DNA of 64,000 nt from Flavobacterium sp. IMCC34852 (GTDB taxonomy: Bacteria > Bacteroidota > Bacteroidia > Flavobacteriales > Flavobacteriaceae): NCBI RefSeq assembly GCF_030643905.1, contig NZ_CP121446.1:2294001-2358000 (forward strand), given 5' to 3'. The position numbers were made by a program, and so were the translations under genes. Numbering within the stretch: the first letter of the stretch is position 1; the number at the start of each line of letters is the position of its first letter. Below the pieces are notes generated by a model that did no database searches, was not told the DNA's origin, and worked only from the letters and a program-made list of their open reading frames with translations. This document shows positions 1 to 8,246 of this stretch, in pieces.

Positions 1-974
1 GTCGATAAACCGGCATCTTTTAAGGCTTTGGCAACAGGTTCCATAGAACGTTTTACCAAGCTTTCCGCCAATTGCTCGAATTTAGCACGAGTTAATGTTT
101 TTACTAAGTGTTTCGGACCTGAAGCAGTAGCCGTAACATAAGGCAAATTGATTTCAGTTTGTGTAGAGGAAGACAACTCGATTTTTGCTTTTTCGGCTGC
201 TTCTTTCAAACGTTGTAAGGCCATTGGGTCTTTACGTAAATCAACACCTTCTTCGCTATTGAATTCGTTAGCCATCCAATCGATGATTACTTGGTCGAAG
301 TCATCTCCTCCTAAGTGAGTATCACCGTTAGTTGACAATACTTCGAAAACACCGTCGCCTAATTCAAGAACAGAGATATCAAAAGTTCCTCCACCTAAAT
401 CGTATACGGCAATTTTTTGGTCTTTTCCTGCTTTGTCCAATCCATAAGCTAAGGCCGCAGCTGTTGGCTCATTGATGATACGCATTACTTTAAGACCGGC
501 AATTTCTCCGGCTTCTTTTGTAGCCTGACGTTGCGCGTCGTTAAAGTACGCCGGAACTGTGATAACCGCTTCGGTTACCGCGTGACCTAAATAGTCTTCC
601 GCTGTTTTTTTCATTTTTTGAAGTGTCATGGCTGACAATTCTTGTGGTGTGTACAATCTGCCATCAATGTCTACACGTGGCGTGTCGTTGTCACCTTTTA
701 CTACTTTGTAAGCAACAGTAGAAGCTTCTTTAGCACTTTCTGTATACTTATTTCCCATAAAACGTTTGATAGACGCTATGGTTTTGGTTGGGTTAGTCAC
801 TGCTTGTCTTTTCGCAGGATCTCCTACTTTAATTTCGCCACCGTCAACAAAAGCAATGACAGATGGTGTTGTTCTCTTACCTTCTGCGTTAGCAATTACA
901 ACTGGTTCTCCACCTTCCATAACGGCCACACAAGAGTTGGTTGTACCTAAGTCGATACCAATAATTTTTCCCAT
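1..974 (-). CDS. dnaK: Chaperone DnaK (Hsp70), N-terminal part, cut by window edge
   Basis: ATP-dependent Hsp70 chaperone of the cytoplasm that works with DnaJ and GrpE in folding. Reading the minus strand from the ATG at 974 gives an open frame of about 324 codons with no stop before the window edge, so the rest of the nucleotide-binding domain and the whole substrate-binding domain lie outside. The N-terminus carries the Hsp70 phosphate-1 motif ([10 protein letters not shown]), followed by the phosphate-2 signature ([13 protein letters not shown]) and the connect motif ([12 protein letters not shown]). The start is fixed by the conserved [10 protein letters not shown] beginning and by a strong AAGGAG ribosome site. 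No grpE or dnaJ is next to it here. Identity is secure. Confidence 0.97.
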   Translation of the reverse strand, partial: MGKIIGIDLGTTNSCVAVMEGGEPVVIANAEGKRTTPSVIAFVDGGEIKVGDPAKRQAVTNPTKTIASIKRFMGNKYTESAKEASTVAYKVVKGDNDTPRVDIDGRLYTPQELSAMTLQKMKKTAEDYLGHAVTEAVITVPAYFNDAQRQATKEAGEIAGLKVMRIINEPTAAALAYGLDKAGKDQKIAVYDLGGGTFDISVLELGDGVFEVLSTNGDTHLGGDDFDQVIIDWMANEFNSEEGVDLRKDPMALQRLKEAAEKAKIELSSSTQTEINLPYVTATASGPKHLVKTLTRAKFEQLAESLVKRSMEPVAKALKDAGLS

Positions 975-979
975 TTTTA

Positions 980-990
980 TGTTCTCCTTT
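980..990 (-). promoter_or_regulatory. Strong Shine-Dalgarno of dnaK
   Basis: The minus strand reads AAAGGAGAACA, with GGAG nine bases before the dnaK ATG. Most genes in this window have no recognisable Shine-Dalgarno. The same 11 bases precede clpB at 38925-38935. Confidence 0.7.
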
Positions 991-1054
991 TTAATTTATT
1001 TTTTGATTATTCCTCTACGAGTGAATAGTACGTTGTGTGTACGATTTCGAGAAT

Positions 1055-1071
1055 GACAAGGATTGTGCCAA
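1055..1071 (-). promoter_or_regulatory. Sigma-54-like -24/-12 element upstream of dnaK
   Basis: The minus strand reads TTGGCACAATCCTTGTC, close to the sigma-54 consensus TTGGCAC-N4/5-TTGC: GG at -24, then eight bases, then TTG with T instead of C. It lies about 80 bases before the start codon. I see no TAnnTTTG housekeeping box in the dnaK leader. That sigma-54 acts here is inference from one good match. Confidence 0.35.
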
Positions 1072-1089
1072 GCAGCCATTAAGAATAAA

Positions 1090-1119
1090 TTGTCAGTTTT
1101 GAGAAAGTTTTGCTGACAA
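1090..1119. repeat. Inverted repeat TTGTCAG-N16-CTGACAA upstream of dnaK
   Basis: Perfect 7-bp arms at 1090-1096 and 1113-1119 with a 16-base spacer, 19 bases upstream (relative to dnaK) of the -24/-12-like element. A TGTCA/TGACA pair also precedes clpC (24493-24509). This is a plausible operator or activator site for chaperone genes, with no experimental support that I can name. Confidence 0.4.
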
Positions 1120-1194
1120 GATGACATTTTTTCAAAAAATAACTATGAATAATTCTAGTTACAGAGATGATTTAGGAATCACAATTAAGTAATC

Positions 1195-2586
1195 CTAATC
1201 AACCCAAAAACGATCGGAAATTGGGCAATTTTTAGAATAGCCTATTGCCATAGGATCAAAATGAAGCATCCCAAAAAGATACCATGCGCTCGAAGATACA
1301 TGAGGTTTGATGTCGGCGCCGGTCCATAAAAACCCTGATCCATAACCGGTTCCTAAATTAGTTACATAAGGAATTCCTTTAGTATTGGGATACAAACTAC
1401 TATTGACCAATCCTTTTTCCATTTGGGCCAAATAATAATTAGCTTGTGAAATCATTCCTGCCTTTTGAAAAGCAACAACCATTTCTCCGGTGCCTTCGAA
1501 CCAAACTGTATCTCTGTCAATATCAAAACAAAAGCCCGTTACAATTTCACCCGTTGTTGGAACCGGTTTGCTCGTTAAGAAGAGTGCTTCGCTATTTTGC
1601 AAAGTACTGTTAGGGAAATTCTCAAAGGCACAATAACCCCAAGAGAAATTATCTAAGGCAAATTGGTGGTAATTATTAGGATAAGCCAAAAGCAATTGGC
1701 TGGATGCTTCCCATCGGTCTTGTTCCAAAAAAGCTAACAATTGGTAATGGAAAGTATCATAACCCAAAATAGCATTGTAAGCATCAATCATTCCTTCAGT
1801 TACTTGATTATTAATTAAACCATTATCATCATAACCGGCATTCAAACTACCATTAGGATTTTGAAGCGATCTAATCCATGTTTCCAAATGATTTTGCAAA
1901 TTACTGTAGGCAGTACTATTGTATTTAGCTTCGTAATTGTTCAAAGCAATCAAAAGCCAACAATTGTCACCCATCCATCTGGGACCATTTGGAACTCCGG
2001 CAGCATTTCTGAATTGAGCAAAACCACCAGTTCCTGCATTAAGTTCAGTTGAAATACGGCCATTAAAATAATTGAAGATCTTTTCTGCCTTTAGTCGGTC
2101 TCCTTTGGCTATAAAAACCAAAGCTGCTAAGGCATTATCATAAAGAGAAACTAAATTTCCATTTTCAGTGGTTTCCACCAATCCATTAGCCAATTGCATT
2201 TGACAGAACCATTCATAAACAGCGGTGGAATTAGGTATTTCATCATTAACCGGTTCGCCATAAAATATAATTCCATTGCTTTCTTCCGATATGGTTATTG
2301 CATTGGGCGTAAATGTGTAGGATGGATCTTGTGGTGTCAGATTGACTTCTCCATTTACAGCCTCTATTTGAAATTTCCCTTGAGCATCAGTGACCACAAA
2401 AGCCTCGTCAGAGTAATACACTTTGATATTGGGAATACCATAATTATTATCGTCATAAACCGAACCCGAAATATTATAGGCAGGAGTAGCATCATCTTGA
2501 CTCGCACAACAGAACAATAATAAAAAAATTAAGGTCATTGAACCATAATTCAACAACCTTAATACTGTATTTTTAGGAGAACCCAT
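1195..2586 (-). CDS. Lipoprotein with carboxypeptidase-regulatory-like domain and predicted alpha/alpha-toroid domain
   Basis: 463 aa. The N-terminus is a lipoprotein signal (hydrophobic stretch to LLLFCC, lipid-bearing Cys26 or Cys27), so the protein should sit on the outer or inner membrane. Residues about 37-110 form a carboxypeptidase-regulatory-like beta-sandwich (ISGSVYDDNNYGIPNIKVYY). The remainder, rich in Trp and Tyr with repeated helical segments (for example MGDNCWLLIALNNYEA), resembles a six-hairpin (alpha/alpha) glycosidase or lyase fold, but I cannot name a family or catalytic residues. The start lies only five bases after the rho stop, so it is probably the second gene of a rho operon. 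Function unknown; a role in carbohydrate binding or cleavage is inference. Confidence 0.8.
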   Translation of the reverse strand: MGSPKNTVLRLLNYGSMTLIFLLLFCCASQDDATPAYNISGSVYDDNNYGIPNIKVYYSDEAFVVTDAQGKFQIEAVNGEVNLTPQDPSYTFTPNAITISEESNGIIFYGEPVNDEIPNSTAVYEWFCQMQLANGLVETTENGNLVSLYDNALAALVFIAKGDRLKAEKIFNYFNGRISTELNAGTGGFAQFRNAAGVPNGPRWMGDNCWLLIALNNYEAKYNSTAYSNLQNHLETWIRSLQNPNGSLNAGYDDNGLINNQVTEGMIDAYNAILGYDTFHYQLLAFLEQDRWEASSQLLLAYPNNYHQFALDNFSWGYCAFENFPNSTLQNSEALFLTSKPVPTTGEIVTGFCFDIDRDTVWFEGTGEMVVAFQKAGMISQANYYLAQMEKGLVNSSLYPNTKGIPYVTNLGTGYGSGFLWTGADIKPHVSSSAWYLFGMLHFDPMAIGYSKNCPISDRFWVD

Positions 2587-2591
2587 ACTAT

Positions 2592-4328
2592 TTAGTCATT
2601 CATCGAAATGAGGAACTCATCGTTATTTCGGGTTTTCTTAATCTTATCATTAATTGTATCCATCGCCTCTACCGGATTCATATCGGCTAAGAACTTGCGG
2701 AGAATCCACATTCTTTGAAGTGTTTTCTCGTCTAATAACAAATCATCACGACGCGTACTTGACGAAGTCAAATCGATAGCCGGGAATATTCTGCGGTTGG
2801 CAATTTTTCTGTCCAATTGCAACTCCATGTTACCTGTTCCTTTAAATTCTTCGAAGATTACTTCGTCCATTTTTGAACCGGTTTCGGTTAAAGCTGTGGC
2901 GATAATACTCAATGAACCACCGTTTTCTACATTACGAGCGGCACCGAAGAAACGTTTTGGTTTTTGCAGCGCATTGGCATCCACTCCACCCGATAATACT
3001 TTACCGGATGCCGGTTGTACTGTATTGTAAGCTCTGGCCAAACGCGTAATCGAATCCAATAAAATTACCACATCGTGACCGCATTCTACCAAACGCTTGG
3101 ATTTCTCTAAAACAATATTGGCAATTTTAACGTGTTCCGATGGTTCTCTGTCGAAAGTAGAAGCAATTACTTCACCACGAACACTGCGTTGCATATCGGT
3201 AACCTCTTCCGGACGTTCATCAATTAGTAAAACTATCAAATAAACTTCAGGATGATTGGCCGCAATAGCATTGGCAATATCTTTTAACAACATAGTTTTA
3301 CCGGTTTTCGGCTGCGCCACTATCATACCACGTTGTCCTTTCCCGATGGGTGAAAACAAATCGATTACTCTGGTAGAAACACTAGCTTGTTTATCGGCTA
3401 TGTTGAATTTTTCTTTTGGGAAAATTGGCGTTAAGTGTTCGAAAGAAACTCGGTCTCTAACTACTTGCGGATCATGTCCGTTAATTTTTAAAACCCTAAC
3501 CAATGGGAAGAATTTTTCTCCTTCTTTTGGCGGACGTACTACTCCTTTTACGGTATCACCGGTTTTCAAACCGAATAATCTGATTTGTGAAGTCGATAAA
3601 TAAATATCATCCGGAGACGCTAAGTAGTTATAATCCGAAGAACGCAGGAAACCATACCCGTCGGGCATCATTTCTAAAACGCCTTCACTTTCTATAATCC
3701 CGTCAAATTCATAATCGGCATCGCGAAAGTTATTTTGTTTTTTTCCTTTAAAATTGGGGTTGTTGTGGTTGCCGTTACCATTACCGTTTTGGTTTTGGTG
3801 TTTGTGTTTTGGCTCTCGGTTGCCTTCCTGATTTTGGTTTGGATTGGCTTCTGTCTGCTGTGCCTGTTCGCTATCGCTTGGGTCTTCAACAGCGGGTTTT
3901 TCGGAAACTTCTGCTCCACTATCGGTTGGTTGCGGTGAAGCTATTGGGGCATTATTGTTTTTCTTTTTATCGAAAGGTTTTTTGAACTTAGGGTTCTTAT
4001 TTTCGAAAGCCGGTTTTTCTTCTACTGCTACAGGTTCTTCATTGGCAAACAAATCACTTTGATTGTTTTCCGGAGCTTTCTTAGATTCAGGTGTAATTCG
4101 GGCTCTCTTGGTTTTATTGTCGGTTGGTTTTTGCTTTACTGGTTTGCTATCGCTCGAATCTGAGGTAACTTGGGGTTGCTCTGCGGCAACAGCTTTGCTT
4201 TGGTGCTCCAAAATTTGCGCAATGAGCGTATCTTTTTTGGCACCGGTAACTTTGATGGTTTTTGCCAACTTGGCAATCTCTTGAAGCTCAGAAAGCTTCA
4301 TTTCTTTTAAGGCGGAAATATCAAACAT
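2592..4328 (-). CDS. rho: Transcription termination factor Rho with long disordered insert
   Basis: Hexameric RNA-dependent ATPase/helicase that ends transcription. 578 aa against about 420 in E. coli. Order: Rho N-terminal helical domain (1-45), a low-complexity segment rich in Asn, Gln, Pro, Lys and Glu (about 46-205, including [11 protein letters not shown]), a cold-shock-like RNA-binding domain (about 212-290), then the RecA-like ATPase with P-loop AQPKTGKT (338-345), Walker [11 protein letters not shown] and the usual C-terminal region. The P-loop has Thr where E. coli has Ala. The extra segment accounts for nearly all the added length. Such inserts are typical of Bacteroidota Rho. The ATG at 4328 begins a canonical Rho N-domain, so the start is confident. 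The lipoprotein at 1195-2586 follows closely. Confidence 0.97.
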   Translation of the reverse strand: MFDISALKEMKLSELQEIAKLAKTIKVTGAKKDTLIAQILEHQSKAVAAEQPQVTSDSSDSKPVKQKPTDNKTKRARITPESKKAPENNQSDLFANEEPVAVEEKPAFENKNPKFKKPFDKKKNNNAPIASPQPTDSGAEVSEKPAVEDPSDSEQAQQTEANPNQNQEGNREPKHKHQNQNGNGNGNHNNPNFKGKKQNNFRDADYEFDGIIESEGVLEMMPDGYGFLRSSDYNYLASPDDIYLSTSQIRLFGLKTGDTVKGVVRPPKEGEKFFPLVRVLKINGHDPQVVRDRVSFEHLTPIFPKEKFNIADKQASVSTRVIDLFSPIGKGQRGMIVAQPKTGKTMLLKDIANAIAANHPEVYLIVLLIDERPEEVTDMQRSVRGEVIASTFDREPSEHVKIANIVLEKSKRLVECGHDVVILLDSITRLARAYNTVQPASGKVLSGGVDANALQKPKRFFGAARNVENGGSLSIIATALTETGSKMDEVIFEEFKGTGNMELQLDRKIANRRIFPAIDLTSSSTRRDDLLLDEKTLQRMWILRKFLADMNPVEAMDTINDKIKKTRNNDEFLISMND

Positions 4329-4485
4329 CGATATTGATTTGATTAAAATTTGATTTGGAAAATACTATAAATGTGGGTAGAAAATATTGGTATAGAAATG
4401 TCCGAAAATGAAGTACTTGCGGATTTGTTATGCAATAATACAAATAAAATTTTACCATGCAATAGTATTTTTTAAAAAGAAACTA

Positions 4486-4493
4486 TATTTTTG
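4486..4493 (+). promoter_or_regulatory. TAnnTTTG box for the DUF4293 gene
   Basis: TATTTTTG matches the Bacteroidota -7 box TAnnTTTG and lies 21 bases before the ATG at 4515. A TTG inside this box could be read as an upstream start, but the box explains it better. Confidence 0.55.
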
Positions 4494-4514
4494 TGCAACA
4501 TTTTTTTGAGAATT

Positions 4515-4922
4515 ATGTTTAGAGTACAGACTTATTATTTACTGGCCAGCCTAATCATTACAGGTATTTTACCTTTTGTATTCCCGTTGTGGAATGAGGC
4601 TTCAGGTAAATCTTTCTATTTTATGATGGATATTGCTTACACCGCGTTATTCGGGTTGAGCAGTACATTGTCGTTATTGAGCATTTTATCTCACGCAAAA
4701 AGACAACAGCAATTTGTCATGGGCAGATTGAATATGATATTGAATTTAATTTTATTAGGATTATTGGTGTATCGAACGCTAACTGCATCTGGAGAAACCG
4801 CGGTTTCTGAGAAAGGTGTTGGGATGTTCCTACCTATTTTTTCTATCGTACTTTTGGTTTTGGCCAACAAAGCCATCAAAAAGGATGAAGATCTCGTAAA
4901 ATCTGTGGATCGATTGCGATAA
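4515..4922 (+). CDS. DUF4293 family membrane protein
   Basis: About 135 aa with four hydrophobic segments, near residues 5-25, 40-60, 75-95 and 110-130. The N-terminus MFRVQTYYLLAS matches the usual RIQTxYLLLA opening of the Bacteroidota DUF4293 family, which decides the ATG at 4515 over an in-frame TTG at 4491. Family members are integral inner-membrane proteins of unknown function and often sit next to rho, as here (divergent). It has its own TAnnTTTG box and is followed by a strong terminator, so it is probably a single-gene transcript. Confidence 0.8.
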   Translation: MFRVQTYYLLASLIITGILPFVFPLWNEASGKSFYFMMDIAYTALFGLSSTLSLLSILSHAKRQQQFVMGRLNMILNLILLGLLVYRTLTASGETAVSEKGVGMFLPIFSIVLLVLANKAIKKDEDLVKSVDRLR

Positions 4923-4952
4923 ACCTATAAACTTAGTTTTTTAGTGCTGCGA

Positions 4953-4983
4953 AAAACCCGAATCTTATGGTTCGGGTTTTTTA
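4953..4983 (+). terminator. Intrinsic terminator after the DUF4293 gene
   Basis: Stem AAAAACCCGAA / TTCGGGTTTTT with an 8-base loop and a T-run. Confidence 0.85.
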
Positions 4984-4984
4984 T

Positions 4985-5040
4985 TAGGAGCTATCTCCCG
5001 CTATCCGCGCTACATGGTAGCTTGCTACTATCGGGGCTAA
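4985..5040. repeat. Partial copy of a flavobacterial intergenic repeat
   Basis: The text GGAGCTATCTCCCGCTATCC followed by a CTATCGGGGCT end resembles a dispersed intergenic repeat I recognise from Flavobacterium genomes (GGAGCTATTTCCCGCTATCC type). No coding potential is seen. The rest of the spacer to 5114 holds word-like text such as ACTCCTTACTCCATACTCC. Confidence 0.45.
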
Positions 5041-5114
5041 AAGGGTAATTGCAATAGCAATGACAAAATCAATTAGAAATCCCAAACTCCTTACTCCATA
5101 CTCCTAACTGAAGA

Positions 5115-5609
5115 CTATCGATTTCCCAATTCTACTATTTCTAAATTCTGAATTTTGAAACCCTCAATTTCAAAACGTAGCATTGTTCTTACCTGATGAA
5201 AGCCATAAATACCGCAAGCCCCGGGATTCATGTGCAACAAATTAAGTTTTTTGTCAAATTGGACTTTGAGTATATGCGAATGACCGCAAATGAATAATTT
5301 CGGGGGATTGTTTTGAATCTCTGTTCGAATCGCCTGATTGTATTTTCCCGGATAACCGCCTATGTGGGTAATCCAAACATCAACCTCTTCACAAAAAAAG
5401 CGATTGTTCAACGGAAATTCCATACGCGCTTGGTCATTATCAATATTGCCGTAAACGCAACGCAACGGCTTTAGCGCTTTAATCGCATCCGTCACTTTCA
5501 AATCACCAATATCTCCGGCATGCCAGACTTCATCGGCTTGACGGACATACTTCAAAATAGCCTCATCAATATGGCTGTGGGTATCAGAAAGCAACAGGAT
5601 TTTTTTCAA
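5115..5609 (-). CDS. YfcE/MJ0936-family metallophosphoesterase
   Basis: 164 aa, the usual size for the family. It shows the full calcineurin-like metal-binding pattern: DTH (D9, H11), GDIGD (D33, D36), GNID near 55, an ITHIGGYPG segment and the final GHSH. Family members are Mn-dependent phosphodiesterases; the natural substrate is generally unclear. The frame opens with TTG at 5609 (no ATG fits the conserved KKILLLSDTHSH start), preceded by a repeat array also found in front of the divergent truA. Cytoplasmic. The family assignment is firm; the cellular role is not known. Confidence 0.88.
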   Translation of the reverse strand: MKKILLLSDTHSHIDEAILKYVRQADEVWHAGDIGDLKVTDAIKALKPLRCVYGNIDNDQARMEFPLNNRFFCEEVDVWITHIGGYPGKYNQAIRTEIQNNPPKLFICGHSHILKVQFDKKLNLLHMNPGACGIYGFHQVRTMLRFEIEGFKIQNLEIVELGNR

Positions 5610-5612
5610 GAT

Positions 5613-5744
5613 AAAAAGGCGCTAAGGTTCTAAGATACTAAGGTTCTAAGACTACAAATATAATCAACGAAATTATGAAAACTTTAAACATCCTATTTAA
5701 AAACCTTTGTACCTTAGCGCCTCAGAACCTTAGCACCTAAAAGT
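5613..5744. repeat. Mirrored word-repeat array between yfcE-like gene and truA
   Basis: The left half (5616-5655) has GGCGCTAAGGTTCTAAG followed by ACTAAGGTTCTAAG. The right half (5703-5740) has, on the other strand, GGTGCTAAGGTTCTGAGG followed by CGCTAAGG. The two halves form an inverted pair flanking a short AT-rich centre, so each divergent gene has a copy directly before its TTG start. Confidence 0.7.
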
Positions 5745-6482
5745 TTGAGATATTTTATCGAATTAGCTTATAAAGGAACCCATTACCACGGCTGGCAATA
5801 CCAACCCGATGCTGTTTCCGTTCAAGAAACCCTGAATAAAGCTTTATCCGTATTGCTAAAAAAAGAAATTGATATCGTTGGTGCCGGACGCACTGATACC
5901 GGTGTTCATGCCAAAAAAATGTACGCACACTTCGACTTTGAAACGGAAATCGACGCACCCAAATTGGTCCACAAACTCAATTCTTTTCTACCCAAAGACA
6001 TTGTCATTTTTAATATCATAAAAGTTCATGACGATGCTCATGCCCGATTTGACGCGACCAAAAGAACCTACGAATACCACATTCATACTTTTAAGGATGC
6101 TTTTGAAACTGATGGAAGTTGGTTGCACCAATTGCCTTTGGATTTGAACAAAATGAATGAAGCGTGTCAAATTCTTTTTAAGCATAATGATTTTGAATGC
6201 TTTTCTAAAACGCATTCCGATGTCAGAACGTTTAATTGTGTTATTTTTGAAGCACATTGGCAACAAAACGGAAACAAATTGGTTTTCACCATAGCCGCCG
6301 ATAGATTTTTACGCAATATGGTTCGCGCCATTGTAGGAACCATGATTAATATTGGTTTAGGCAAAATAACCTTAGCCGATTTTGAAAAAATAATAGAAAG
6401 CAAAGACCGTGGACAAGCCGGATTTTCAGTTCCTGCGCATGGTTTATATTTAACCCAAATTGATTACGACTATATAAAATAA
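5745..6482 (+). CDS. truA: tRNA pseudouridine(38-40) synthase TruA
   Basis: Converts U38-U40 of the tRNA anticodon arm to pseudouridine. 245 aa, normal for TruA. The catalytic Asp is D51 in GAGRTDTGVHA; the N-terminal RYFIELAYKGTHYHGWQ and the C-terminal FLRNMVRAIVGT motif are both present. The start is TTG at 5745, because the conserved N-terminus begins exactly there and no in-frame ATG fits. The stop is followed after one base by the ATG of an ABC exporter, so truA probably opens a long operon running to the acyltransferase genes. Confidence 0.95.
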   Translation: MRYFIELAYKGTHYHGWQYQPDAVSVQETLNKALSVLLKKEIDIVGAGRTDTGVHAKKMYAHFDFETEIDAPKLVHKLNSFLPKDIVIFNIIKVHDDAHARFDATKRTYEYHIHTFKDAFETDGSWLHQLPLDLNKMNEACQILFKHNDFECFSKTHSDVRTFNCVIFEAHWQQNGNKLVFTIAADRFLRNMVRAIVGTMINIGLGKITLADFEKIIESKDRGQAGFSVPAHGLYLTQIDYDYIK

Positions 6483-6483
6483 T

Positions 6484-8241
6484 ATGCAGGCAAAAGCTTT
6501 CGACACTAACTTATTCAAACGCATTTTAAAATACACCAAACCTTATAAAGCAAGGTATTACGGGGTTATTTTGTTTGCCGTTTCGCTTTCGGTATTTGCC
6601 GCACTTCGTCCTTATTTGTTGAAACAAACCGTTGACGAATACATCAAACCTAAGGATGAACACGGACTGTTGTTTTATGTCACCATCATGGGCATTGTAT
6701 TGCTTTTGGAAACTTTGTCCCAATTCTATTTTGTGTATTGGGCCAATTGGCTCGGACAAGATATTATCAAAGATATCCGTACCAAATTATTCAAACACAT
6801 GCTGAGCTTCAGAATGAAGTATTTTGACCATGCGCCTGTTGGGCAATTGGTAACACGTTCGGTTTCTGATATTGAACAAATCGCCCGTATTTTCAGCCAA
6901 GGTTTGTTCATGATTATCAGTGATTTACTAAAAATGATTGTGGTGCTGTTTTTTATGTTCTACATGAACTGGCGCCTGACTTGGATAGTAATTTTAGCCA
7001 TGCCGATTTTGGTTTATGTCACCCGAATCTTCCAGCGAAAAATGCAAGTGGCTTTTGAAGAAGTGCGAAACCAAGTAGCCAATATGAATACGTTTGTACA
7101 AGAGCGTGTAACAGGTATGAAAATCGTACAGCTTTTCAACCGAGAACAAATTGAGTACGAAAAGTTCAAAGAGATCAATCAGAAACACAATAAGGCTTGG
7201 ATTAAAACCATTTTATACAACTCCATCTTCTTCCCTATCGCCGATATCATTTCGTCGTTAACGCTAGGCGCTGTAGTGCTTTACGGTGGTTTTCATATTT
7301 TAGATGGGGATAAATTCACCACGTTTGGCGATTTGTTTTCTTATACGATGTTTATCGGCATGTTGTTCAATCCTTTGCGTCAAATTGCGGATAAGTTCAA
7401 CGAGATGCAAATGGGGATGATTGCTGCCAATCGCGTTTTTGATATTTTAGATACCGATAAAGATGTGCAGGAAAACGGAACTTTAGTTGCTTCTCACTTC
7501 AAAGGCAATATCCGTTTTGAAAATGTACGCTTTAGTTACAACGACAAAGAAGAAGTCTTAAAAGGCATTAACTTGAATGTAAAAGCAGGCGAAACCATCG
7601 CCATCGTTGGTGCCACCGGTGCCGGAAAATCGACTATTATCAATTTATTGAATCGTTTTTACGAAATCAATTCGGGTGCCATATATGTCGATGACCAAAA
7701 CATTAATGATTTCGAATTGGAAAGTTTACGCCAACAAATTGCTATTGTTTTACAAGATGTTTTCCTTTTTGCCGATACCATTCACAACAATATAACACTC
7801 AACAACCCAAATATTTCTAGAGAAGAAGTCATTGAAGCTGCGAAGAAAATTGGTGTACACAAATTCATCAAAACACTGCCCGGCGGTTATGATTATGACG
7901 TGAAAGAACGCGGCGTGATGTTGTCTTCGGGCCAACGCCAATTGATTGCTTTTCTGAGAGCTTATGTGAGCAATCCGAGTATTTTGATTTTAGATGAAGC
8001 GACTTCTTCTATTGATACTTACAGCGAAGAATTAATCCAAAAAGCCACCGAAAAAATCACGCAAGGCCGAACTTCAATCATTATTGCGCACCGATTGGCA
8101 ACGATTATGAATGCGGATAAAATCATTGTGATGGACAAAGGCCAAATCGTGGAAGAAGGCACTCACCAAGCCTTGGTTACCAAAGAAAAAGGATACTATA
8201 AAAATTTATACGATTCACAGTTTGCCACCGAAGTGGAATAA
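6484..8241 (+). CDS. ABC exporter (MsbA/multidrug type), fused TMD-NBD
   Basis: 585 aa half-transporter. Six membrane segments fill about residues 20-310; the nucleotide-binding domain follows with Walker A GATGAGKST (376-384), signature LSSGQRQ (480-486) in place of LSGGQ, and Walker B ILILDEATS (500-508). Such proteins dimerise and export lipids, drugs or glycolipids. It lies one base after truA and five bases before the FkbH-like gene, so it is co-transcribed with the acyl-transfer cluster. Export of the cluster product is possible but only inferred from position; this exporter may simply be a housekeeping flippase. Confidence 0.93.
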   Translation: MQAKAFDTNLFKRILKYTKPYKARYYGVILFAVSLSVFAALRPYLLKQTVDEYIKPKDEHGLLFYVTIMGIVLLLETLSQFYFVYWANWLGQDIIKDIRTKLFKHMLSFRMKYFDHAPVGQLVTRSVSDIEQIARIFSQGLFMIISDLLKMIVVLFFMFYMNWRLTWIVILAMPILVYVTRIFQRKMQVAFEEVRNQVANMNTFVQERVTGMKIVQLFNREQIEYEKFKEINQKHNKAWIKTILYNSIFFPIADIISSLTLGAVVLYGGFHILDGDKFTTFGDLFSYTMFIGMLFNPLRQIADKFNEMQMGMIAANRVFDILDTDKDVQENGTLVASHFKGNIRFENVRFSYNDKEEVLKGINLNVKAGETIAIVGATGAGKSTIINLLNRFYEINSGAIYVDDQNINDFELESLRQQIAIVLQDVFLFADTIHNNITLNNPNISREEVIEAAKKIGVHKFIKTLPGGYDYDVKERGVMLSSGQRQLIAFLRAYVSNPSILILDEATSSIDTYSEELIQKATEKITQGRTSIIIAHRLATIMNADKIIVMDKGQIVEEGTHQALVTKEKGYYKNLYDSQFATEVE

Positions 8242-8246
8242 AAACC

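Noticed and set aside
4491..4514. TTG start that would extend the DUF4293 protein by eight residues
   Set aside because: The TTG is part of the TAnnTTTG promoter box, and the conserved N-terminus begins at 4515.
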